A stretch of DNA of 11,121 nucleotides, taken from positions 1 to 11,121 of the forward strand of contig JAHIWJ010000074.1 of assembly GCA_018816205.1 (NCBI GenBank). Reading direction: 5' to 3'. The notes under the pieces are model-generated. The model worked only from the letters and a program-made list of their open reading frames with translations. It was not told the origin of the DNA and searched no databases. Positions 5,738-11,121 of the stretch are shown here, piece by piece; position 1 is the stretch's first letter; every line of letters begins with the position of its first letter. The position numbers and the translations under genes were made by a program. The DNA is from Nanobdellota archaeon (GTDB taxonomy: Archaea; Nanobdellota; Nanobdellia; Pacearchaeales; GW2011-AR1).

Positions 5738-7990
5738 CTAAATATTCATCATACTCAATCTAGCTAAAAGATAAGCAATCGTCGACTCTGCACCCTGGTT
5801 TAAATTTATTGTCCTCTCTCCAAGCCCGTCATGGCAGCCCCCGGTGCTCTCATTATAAACAACCTGTTTCAAAGTGTTCTCTCCGGTAAACCAACTAAAT
5901 GCTTGGAACGCCCGCTTTCTGTAAACATCTTCCTCGATAATCCGATAAGCCGCAATTAAAGCATCCACCATATAAGCTGCTTCAATCGGCTGCTGATCAT
6001 AGTATGTTCTCTCGCCTCCTTGGTGATACCATCCGTCTTGCCCGATTGGAACAAAAATATCCCCCTCGAACGTCTTTTCTATAAGGAAATCAATACTCTC
6101 CTTCGCCACCTCAAGGTATCTTTCATTTCCCGTGACCTGATAAGCATAGAAAAGCGCTTCCGGCAGCTTGCTATTTCCATAAGTAAGATACTTCTCAAAC
6201 CACTTCCATGATTCACTAGCACTGTGCTCATACAAATCAACTAGATAATTTGCATGCCTTGCAATTTTGTCCCTGATACCTTTGTGTTTAAAGTGATTAT
6301 GATAATAGTAGAGGCCCTGAATAACAAACGCAACAGCCCTCGGCGACCTCAAATTATCAACAACCGTTAACGCTTTTATAAGAATGTCGTGCGCCTCTCT
6401 CTTAAAGTCTACAGGAATGTGCGGAGCGTTCATCAAAAACCCAAGCGCCCAAATAGCACGTCCTTGCGCATCTTCTCCCCAACTTGTGAGATCGACCTTC
6501 CTATTCTTTCCGACAAAGTTATACAATTTACCCCTTTCACCCTGAACATGCTTGAAATAGTTAAGATATGTCCTAATCAATTTCAACTGTTTATACTCCC
6601 TGAACTTTTCATAGTGTTTTACACAGACCATAAGCGCTCTCGCATTGTCATCCAAAGTGTATCCTGAAGAGACGTCCGGAATCCACTGCTGTGAAAACTG
6701 AATCACCCCGAAATTGTCCGTCAACCTTGCAAGGTGAGCAGTATTGACCCTCGGCAAGGTCTTTGCTTGCTCCGACTCGATGCGGGTGTAACTGTCAAAC
6801 AACCCGCAGTACTTATGGGCAACATTCGGCCAGGTCATCTCCCTCGTCTCGTGATATGCGTGGCTCTCCATGCTCTTTTTCTTTTGAGGATCGTTTAATA
6901 TCTCAAGAATTGCTTTCGAAAAAGATTCAGGATCTTTAAACTCAGCGAGCAAACCTTTATTTTCAGTCACAATATCTTTTGCGTGCAGAAAAGGCGTAGA
7001 TACTATGGCCCGCCCACACCCCATTGCATAAACCAACGTTCCGGAAGTTATCTGATTAGGATTCTGCGGCGGGCAAACGTAGACATCTGAAGCTTTTACA
7101 TACCTAACAATCTCATCTATTGTCAAATATTTATTATAAAATTTAACATTACTCTCCAAACCAAGCTCTTTCACTCTGTCAATCAGGCTGTTACGATATT
7201 CTTCGCCAGAATATTTTCTAACATTTGGGTGCGTCTCTCCAACGATTAAATAAACTAGATCAGGAAACTCTTCAACCACCTTTGGCAATGCCTCAATAAC
7301 ATCATCGTAACCCTTGCCAGGCCCAATCAAACCGAAAGTCGAAATAATGGGCTTATCAATAGGATAGCCAATTTTAACCTTAGACTTGCCCTGATCTTCA
7401 AAGGTGGTTGTCGGAATACCATGGGGAATAACTCTTATGTGGTTATCCAAGCCATAAAATTCCCTAAGTATGCTCACTCCAGATTTGGTCATAACAACTA
7501 TCTCGTCAACCTTATTACCAATTTCTTTAACAACCCGGTAGAGTTTGTCATCGGGATTTGGCAGAACACTATGAAATGTTACAATCACTGGCTTTTTTAT
7601 CCTCTCGAGAAACATCAAAAGATGGTCACCCCACTCACCTCCAAAAATCCCAAATTCGTGCTGGATGCAGATAAGCTTAACATCGGGCCGGGCGTTTATT
7701 TCTTCAGCCACCTCAATATAATCATTAAGATCGCTGTCGCTAACTTCATATTCAACCTTTTTTGGGTAATTATAGATGTTAACTCCGTTGTGGTTCAAGG
7801 CTACAATGCCCGTATTGATTGAATTTGAAAGGCGACGATCGACCGCACCTACAAGGTCTTTCGTAAACGTAGCAATACCACATTCTCTGGGCGGATATGT
7901 TCCCATAAAAAGAATGGTATCGTTGCCACCTCTCTTTTTCATTTTGCTTTTTTCCTTAAATGAAAAAGTTCCATTAGGACTCTTTTTCAT
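5738..7990 (-). CDS. Bifunctional-looking GT4 glycosyltransferase fused to C-terminal (alpha/alpha)6 toroid
   Basis: A 750-residue soluble protein. Residues about 25-400 are a GT-B glycosyltransferase: GTYPPRECGIATFT (30-43), QHEFGIFGGEWG (110-121), RVIPHGIP (186-193), the donor-half start STFGLIGPGKGYDD (217-230), and SGTLVYAMGCGRAIVSTP (316-333). Where GT4 enzymes carry EX7E, this protein has NPNQITSGTL, so both acidic residues appear absent. Residues about 415-750 form a toroid-like helical domain: SGYTLDDNARALM (442-454), SWGEDAQGRAIWALG (503-517), DQQPIEAAYMVDAL (665-678) and NQGAESTIAYLL (731-742). The toroid may bind or process the glycan made by the first domain. The start at 7990 has a TATA element 20 bp upstream; a Met at codon 17 is a less likely alternative. 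The cupin gene lies 73 bp upstream, so both probably serve one mannose pathway. Confidence 0.9.
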   Translation of the reverse strand: MKKSPNGTFSFKEKSKMKKRGGNDTILFMGTYPPRECGIATFTKDLVGAVDRRLSNSINTGIVALNHNGVNIYNYPKKVEYEVSDSDLNDYIEVAEEINARPDVKLICIQHEFGIFGGEWGDHLLMFLERIKKPVIVTFHSVLPNPDDKLYRVVKEIGNKVDEIVVMTKSGVSILREFYGLDNHIRVIPHGIPTTTFEDQGKSKVKIGYPIDKPIISTFGLIGPGKGYDDVIEALPKVVEEFPDLVYLIVGETHPNVRKYSGEEYRNSLIDRVKELGLESNVKFYNKYLTIDEIVRYVKASDVYVCPPQNPNQITSGTLVYAMGCGRAIVSTPFLHAKDIVTENKGLLAEFKDPESFSKAILEILNDPQKKKSMESHAYHETREMTWPNVAHKYCGLFDSYTRIESEQAKTLPRVNTAHLARLTDNFGVIQFSQQWIPDVSSGYTLDDNARALMVCVKHYEKFREYKQLKLIRTYLNYFKHVQGERGKLYNFVGKNRKVDLTSWGEDAQGRAIWALGFLMNAPHIPVDFKREAHDILIKALTVVDNLRSPRAVAFVIQGLYYYHNHFKHKGIRDKIARHANYLVDLYEHSASESWKWFEKYLTYGNSKLPEALFYAYQVTGNERYLEVAKESIDFLIEKTFEGDIFVPIGQDGWYHQGGERTYYDQQPIEAAYMVDALIAAYRIIEEDVYRKRAFQAFSWFTGENTLKQVVYNESTGGCHDGLGERTINLNQGAESTIAYLLARLSMMNI

Positions 7991-8010
7991 CCAGTTATAT
8001 GCGCGCCCGA

Positions 8011-8020
8011 TTTTAAAAAT
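8011..8020 (-). promoter_or_regulatory. TATA element for the GT4-toroid fusion
   Basis: On the minus strand ATTTTTAAAA, inside the perfect 13-bp palindrome GATTTTTAAAATC (arms of six around one base), lies 20 bp from the ATG at 7990. It shows that the fusion gene can be transcribed independently of the cupin gene upstream. Confidence 0.55.
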
Positions 8021-8063
8021 CTTTTCATGCTCTTAGATTCGTCGTCGATAAATCAGCGTTTCA

Positions 8064-8405
8064 TCAGACCCTCCCGTAGTCATCTTCTACACGGATAATA
8101 TCCTTAGGATCAAATTTTCCAAACGAAATCTCAAGAACTTTCGCCGTATCTTTAAGGGCTTCAATCCTATGCAATTGCCCCTTTTTGATGAAAAATTCAT
8201 CCCCCGCTTTAGCCCTAATCTTTTTCCCACCAAGCCAAACCCTGCAACCACCCTCGACAACCCTCCAAAATTCCTCGCGACGTTTATGTTTTTGAAAACT
8301 AAACTTCTGCCCAGGCTTAACATTTAGAATTTTAACGCTACAAACCTCGTTCAGGGCAAATATGTCCTCCCACCCCCAAAGTTTCTTATCAACCCTCTTT
8401 TTCAT
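8064..8405 (-). CDS. Cupin, mannose-6-phosphate isomerase type II domain (ManC/AlgA C-terminal-like)
   Basis: A 113-residue single cupin that matches the C-terminal isomerase domain of bifunctional GMP/PMI enzymes, which interconvert fructose-6-P and mannose-6-P. Landmarks are WGWEDIF (10-16), VKPGQKFSFQKHKRREEFWRV broken at the metal site, a GDEFFIKKGQLHRIEA strand pair holding the later His, and the diagnostic C-terminal tail DIIRVEDDYGRV (IVRFEDVYGR in typical ManC). The usual HxH metal pair reads HKR here, so one ligand may be replaced, as I believe also occurs in other short stand-alone members. The start is set at the ATG at 8405, 21 bp from a TATA element, rather than a TTG nine bases further upstream. 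It is the only mannose-phosphate gene visible in the window, and the GT4-toroid gene follows it on the same strand. Confidence 0.88.
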   Translation of the reverse strand: MKKRVDKKLWGWEDIFALNEVCSVKILNVKPGQKFSFQKHKRREEFWRVVEGGCRVWLGGKKIRAKAGDEFFIKKGQLHRIEALKDTAKVLEISFGKFDPKDIIRVEDDYGRV

Positions 8406-8426
8406 AAAAATCAAAAGTTCTGTATG

Positions 8427-8433
8427 TTTAAAT
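8427..8433 (-). promoter_or_regulatory. TATA element for the cupin gene, purine-rich BRE
   Basis: On the minus strand ATTTAAA lies 21 bp from the ATG at 8405. The bases just upstream on that strand (GAAAGGG) are purine-rich, as expected for a TFB recognition element. Confidence 0.55.
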
Positions 8434-8477
8434 CCCTTTCTATCGAAAACTCAAAAACAAAACCGCCGAATTCCGGA

Positions 8478-8551
8478 CTTTAAAGCTTTCTAGACACATA
8501 ATTTGTGGTTTTTATGCCTTTAGCAAGCCTTTAAAGGCTCAATCAAGAGGT
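8478..8551 (+). promoter_or_regulatory. Promoter and possible operator region of the second GH130 gene
   Basis: The divergent cupin/GH130 gap (8406-8557) is the largest intergenic region in the window. A perfect 14-bp palindrome AGCCTTTAAAGGCT occupies 8526-8539 and contains the likely TATA core TTTAAA (8530-8535). Its inner 8 bp, CTTTAAAG, recur at 8478-8485, exactly 51 bp upstream, about five helical turns. GCCTTTA also repeats at 8516 and 8527, 11 bp apart. A regulator binding the palindrome would block TBP access. An AAGAGGT stretch (8545-8551) precedes the start codons. Confidence 0.45.
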
Positions 8552-8557
8552 ATGAGT

Positions 8558-9706
8558 ATGATGAGCACACATTCACAAGAAGGCGGAATTAGTTTTTCTA
8601 GACCGGGCACTGGCAATGGAAAAAGGCTAGTTATGTCTGTGGGAGAAAATGAGTTTGCTCAGCCAGCAGGGTTATCCATTAAAGGATTTGTACGAAGAAA
8701 AGGAATCACAAACCCCGCTGCAGTATTAAGGGGGGACGAAGTAACACTGCTTGGGAGGCTAATTTTTGAAGATGAATACGGAGACAACTCCGCAATTGTA
8801 AAATATGACGGAAAATACAGGGGCGGGCAAATAGAAATATTTCAGGAAACAGAGAGAGTTATCTTCTCGCCAGAAGAACCATTCGGAGAGAGGGGAATGG
8901 AAGATTTCAGGATAGCAAAGCTAGACGGCGAAAGACCCTACCATGGTTTCCTAGTTCATCACAATGGAAGGGATGCGAGAACAGAATACTTGAGAACAAC
9001 AGAAAGAGACCCATTTGACCTAACAAATTGGGAAAGGTTTGGTATCTGGTTTCCAAATATTGGGGTCACAGAAGCTGTTGATTTAGTTAAAGATCAAGAG
9101 CGCAAGAGATGGTGGAGAATAGCGCACGGGTCCGGAGAGTTTCTCGGAACGAAGGATTGTTCCCTCTGGCCGGAGAAAGTAAAAAGGCCTGGGCCAGACG
9201 GTCCAGAAACGGAGTACTACGGAGTTCCAATTAGACTATTACCAGATATGCAAATTGTCTATGTAAAAGATTTCAGAGATTTAGCAAGAAGAGAGTTTTG
9301 GCAAGACACTGTTAGAAACCTTGACAATCACGTTCTCCTAAGGAGAAAATATGAATGGGAAAGCAGCCACATAGGCTTAGCCGGACAACCGGTTGTTGTC
9401 AATGAAGGAGTCTTAGTTTTTTACCACGGCGCCGTTATGGACCCTGAAAGAAACTATCGATTTGGAGCAGCACTTGTTGAGAGGACAAATCCCAAAAAGG
9501 TTATTGCGCGGACGAATGTGCCAATCATGGAACCTACAGAACCCTGGGAGGCAAGGCAAGGAGTGGTCTCTGGAAAAGTGGTTTTTCCAACAGCGCATAT
9601 TCATCTGGGAGACCGGATTGGACACTTTTATGGAGCATCCGATGATTGCATAGGTTACTGCGAAACTCCACTCAAGGATATCTACAATAGAATGGAACCC
9701 GAATAA
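8558..9706 (+). CDS. Divergent GH130-like beta-propeller protein
   Basis: A 382-residue protein (numbered from 8558) with the five-bladed propeller plan of GH130 but little similarity to the other copy in the window. Matching blocks: ITNPAAVL (50-57), GMEDFRIAKLDG (113-124) with the predicted catalytic D116, LWPEKV (203-208, equivalent to FPEKI), VPIRLLPDMQIVY (223-235), VVVNEGVLVFYHGA (279-292), YRFGAALVERTNPKKVIAR, and GKVVFPTAHI (339-348). R226 and H290 sit where GH130 phosphorylases contact phosphate. The usual EDPR motif reads EDFR. ATGs exist at 8552, 8558 and 8561; the first is only 16 bp from the TATA core, while 8558 (22 bp) fits the spacing of the other genes, so I chose it. The substrate cannot be read; a beta-mannoside is the family expectation. 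The first 30 residues are low in motifs. Confidence 0.83.
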   Translation: MMSTHSQEGGISFSRPGTGNGKRLVMSVGENEFAQPAGLSIKGFVRRKGITNPAAVLRGDEVTLLGRLIFEDEYGDNSAIVKYDGKYRGGQIEIFQETERVIFSPEEPFGERGMEDFRIAKLDGERPYHGFLVHHNGRDARTEYLRTTERDPFDLTNWERFGIWFPNIGVTEAVDLVKDQERKRWWRIAHGSGEFLGTKDCSLWPEKVKRPGPDGPETEYYGVPIRLLPDMQIVYVKDFRDLARREFWQDTVRNLDNHVLLRRKYEWESSHIGLAGQPVVVNEGVLVFYHGAVMDPERNYRFGAALVERTNPKKVIARTNVPIMEPTEPWEARQGVVSGKVVFPTAHIHLGDRIGHFYGASDDCIGYCETPLKDIYNRMEPE

Positions 9707-9720
9707 GTGTAAAAGATAAC

Positions 9721-9728
9721 TTTATATT
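9721..9728 (+). promoter_or_regulatory. TATA element for the YdjM-like gene
   Basis: TTTATATT lies in the 43-bp gap after the GH130-like gene, with 21 bp to the ATG at 9750. Confidence 0.55.
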
Positions 9729-9749
9729 TTTACCCTTCTTCTAATAAGT

Positions 9750-10211
9750 ATGTTAAAGCGCACACACATTGCATTAGGGCTCGCCATCGCACTTTATTTC
9801 TTGCCGCACATCAATGGAAATAAATTTATATTTTTGGGAGTTGTGCTCTTAGCAAGCCTCCTCCCAGACTTAGAATCCGGATTCGCAGCCGCAAGACATC
9901 ACGGTCTTTTTGGTTTAGACCAGACAAAGATGGTTTACCATAAAAATCATATCATTCACACCTATACCTTTCTAATTCCGCTTACAATTATTCTCGCAAT
10001 AATCTCTCCATTCTTAGCGTTGCCGTTTTTCTTAGGTTACTCTTTCCACATCTTCCTTGACAGCTTTTCAATAAATGGCATCCGGCCCTTTTGGCCTCTA
10101 AAACACAAAGCCCACGGCAAAATCTCGCCAGGCGGCCACATAGACCACGTATTATTTTACATTTTTCTCGGCATGGACGTAATAGTTTTATTTATGTTTG
10201 TAATGTCTTAA
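9750..10211 (+). CDS. YdjM/DUF457-like membrane-bound metal-dependent hydrolase
   Basis: A 153-residue polytopic membrane protein of the YdjM type. The family signature is visible: an N-terminal His in RTHIALG (H6), LLPDLES (37-43) after the second hydrophobic stretch, HKNHIIHT (64-71), and GYSFHIFLDSFSINGIRPFWPL (96-117, here H100 and D104) where members have GY-SH-LLD-T-GI-WP. Hydrophobic segments are at about 8-19, 26-38, 72-94 and 133-152. Conserved His and Asp residues suggest a metal site at the membrane; substrates of the family are poorly defined, and phospholipid or isoprenoid-phosphate hydrolysis is only speculation. The gene ends 11 bp before the convergent methyltransferase gene. 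Confidence 0.85.
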   Translation: MLKRTHIALGLAIALYFLPHINGNKFIFLGVVLLASLLPDLESGFAAARHHGLFGLDQTKMVYHKNHIIHTYTFLIPLTIILAIISPFLALPFFLGYSFHIFLDSFSINGIRPFWPLKHKAHGKISPGGHIDHVLFYIFLGMDVIVLFMFVMS

Positions 10212-10222
10212 TCTGGATTAAA

Positions 10223-10843
10223 CTAATCTTTTGCAAGTTTCGGTTCCAATAACTTCGTGATTTTCAATCTTGCGCCCACAATCGAATTCACATAATCTTC
10301 AAGAATCCTATAATAATTAAATCGCTTATTGCCTTTCCAAACTTCAAACTTTTTACCGTTAACAAAATAATTCATTTCGTTATACTTTATCATTTTTCTT
10401 ATCGGGTGAGGAACTACAACGAGGAGGGCTCCTTTTTTCTTTAATATACGACTAAACTCTTTTAGAACAGAACCCAGGTTTTTCTTGTACATCACGGAAA
10501 AAATCGCTGTAACTATATCAAATCGGCCATTTTTAAAATTTGTTTTTTCGAAATCCCCCACGATAAATTCTGTTCTAAGTCCTCTACAGTTTCTTTTCGC
10601 AAGGTCAATACAATTTTTACTAATATCCATTCCAGTGACTCGGGCGCCCTTTTTAATTGCAGAAAGACATTCCCGACCGTCACCGCATCCTGCGAAGAGT
10701 ATTTCTTTATTTTTAACATCGCCAAGGAGAAAATTAATTCTTTTTCTTAAGTCTTGTATAACCTTATACTCTGTTTGCTTCTCAAAATATCTGATAAATT
10801 GATTATCATATAATTTTCTTGCCAGCAGAGAATCTTTATCCAT
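10223..10843 (-). CDS. Class I SAM-dependent methyltransferase
   Basis: A 206-residue methyltransferase with the Rossmann core complete. Motif I is EILFAGCGDGRE (47-58), the acidic ribose-binding residue is D73 in VTGMDIS, and the adenine region is VGDFEKTNF (95-103). FDIVTAIFSV (108-117) is motif IV, and ILKKKGALLVVVPHP (133-147) is the typical post-motif strand. The C-terminal third (FEVWKGNKRFNYYRILEDYV, 166-185) resembles UbiE/COQ5-like small-molecule methyltransferases, so a small-molecule rather than nucleic-acid substrate seems likely. The start at 10843 is preceded at 21 bp by a TATA element. No functional link to the neighbouring genes is visible. Confidence 0.9.
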   Translation of the reverse strand: MDKDSLLARKLYDNQFIRYFEKQTEYKVIQDLRKRINFLLGDVKNKEILFAGCGDGRECLSAIKKGARVTGMDISKNCIDLAKRNCRGLRTEFIVGDFEKTNFKNGRFDIVTAIFSVMYKKNLGSVLKEFSRILKKKGALLVVVPHPIRKMIKYNEMNYFVNGKKFEVWKGNKRFNYYRILEDYVNSIVGARLKITKLLEPKLAKD

Positions 10844-10864
10844 TCTACTTTATCTTCAACCTCG

Positions 10865-10876
10865 TTTAAATATTTT
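10865..10876 (-). promoter_or_regulatory. TATA element for the methyltransferase gene
   Basis: On the minus strand AAAATATTTAAA ends 21 bp before the ATG at 10843, in the 56-bp gap after the membrane-protein gene at the right edge. Confidence 0.55.
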
Positions 10877-10899
10877 CCCGCCGCAATTCCTTTTAACAA

Positions 10900-11121
10900 T
10901 CAGTCAATCACCCAAGTCTGAATCACAATCACAATAATTGCAATGATGCTGATGATTCCCTTAACCGCAAGAAATCCCGGAGCCTCAACACGCAATGGCG
11001 GCAAACTAAAAATTCCCGCAACAATTGCAATCGCACCAATAATCGCAGTAGTCAGATGAGTAAAATTCCCTGAGTTGAGCCCGTATTTGATCGAGCGTAT
11101 TTTCTCAAAGTTTGCCTCAAG
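10900..11121 (-). CDS. Membrane protein, partial (N-terminus off window)
   Basis: The last 73 codons of a minus-strand gene, open from the right edge to TGA at 10900-10902. After a polar stretch (EKIRSIKYGLNSG), two hydrophobic segments are seen at visible residues 22-40 (rich in Ala and Ile) and about 55-72 (GIISIIAIIVIVIQTW), joined by a short loop (PPLRVEAPG). No catalytic residues can be recognised. The frame-long absence of stops and the membrane-helix codon pattern support a real gene; the family is unknown. Confidence 0.7.
   Translation of the reverse strand, partial: LEANFEKIRSIKYGLNSGNFTHLTTAIIGAIAIVAGIFSLPPLRVEAPGFLAVKGIISIIAIIVIVIQTWVID

Noticed and set aside
8020..8066. C/D-box-like RNA motifs (TGATGA near CTGA) on the minus strand
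   Set aside because: The boxes are too close for a guide RNA, the C box lacks the leading purine, and the segment overlaps the end of the cupin gene.
8526..8539. Palindrome read as a terminator hairpin
   Set aside because: There is no loop or T-run after it, it lies upstream of a gene with a TATA core inside, and no gene ends nearby on the plus strand.
2299..9706. Polysaccharide utilisation locus for external mannan
   Set aside because: No signal peptides, surface binding proteins or transporters are visible, and biosynthetic GT4 genes are present instead.
10930..10970. Plus-strand TGATG repeats as a possible RNA element
   Set aside because: They are the antisense of Ile/Ala/Ser codons in a membrane helix of the minus-strand partial gene.
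1..11121. CRISPR arrays, tRNA genes, insertion sequences
   Set aside because: No regularly spaced repeats, cloverleaf-like segments, transposase motifs or terminal inverted repeats were found by eye.

Overview
The window looks archaeal. Eleven genes have a TTTAAA/TTATAA-type TATA element ending about 16-25 bp upstream of the start codon, mostly 20-22 bp. This is the geometry of leaderless archaeal transcripts, and Shine-Dalgarno sequences are mostly absent. Genes are compact, with intergenic gaps of 1-150 bp, on both strands. Several proteins (toroid glycosidase, GH130 enzymes, VHG-type histidine phosphatase) belong to families I associate with small-genome archaea and bacteria, so a DPANN-like archaeon is my best guess. 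That lineage assignment is inference; no rRNA or ribosomal protein gene is present to confirm it.

Layout. Left edge, minus strand: a truncated transglutaminase-like protein (<1-443), an (alpha/alpha)6-barrel glycosidase of the GH100/amylo-1,6-glucosidase type (475-1584), and a small two-helix membrane protein (1586-1804). The last two form an operon. A 33-bp divergent promoter separates them from a plus-strand homologue of T4 endonuclease V (1838-2254). Next come a GH130 enzyme (2299-3384) and a GT4 glycosyltransferase (3417-4553). A minus-strand pair follows: a histidine phosphatase (4545-5090) coupled to an isochorismatase-like hydrolase (5092-5703). Then come a 750-residue GT4 plus toroid fusion (5738-7990) and a phosphomannose-isomerase-type cupin (8064-8405), both minus strand. 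A second, divergent GH130-like gene (8558-9706) points away from the cupin. The right part holds a YdjM-like membrane hydrolase (9750-10211), a SAM methyltransferase (10223-10843, minus) and the C-terminal end of a membrane protein (10900->11121, minus).

How they may work together. Two GH130 proteins, two GT4-type transferases (one fused to a toroid), a toroid glycosidase and a GMP/PMI-type cupin all point to mannose chemistry. The cupin could feed mannose phosphates to GDP-mannose, the GT4 enzymes could build a mannoside, and the GH130 proteins could phosphorolyse or remodel it. None of these proteins shows a signal peptide or transmembrane segment and no transporter is present, so I infer a cytoplasmic mannoside, for example a storage oligosaccharide or compatible solute, rather than uptake of an external polysaccharide. 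The DNA-repair, phosphatase/isochorismatase, YdjM and methyltransferase genes look like neighbours without an obvious role in this pathway.

No rRNA, tRNA, CRISPR array, insertion sequence or convincing terminator was seen. No stretch longer than 300 bases lacks a gene.
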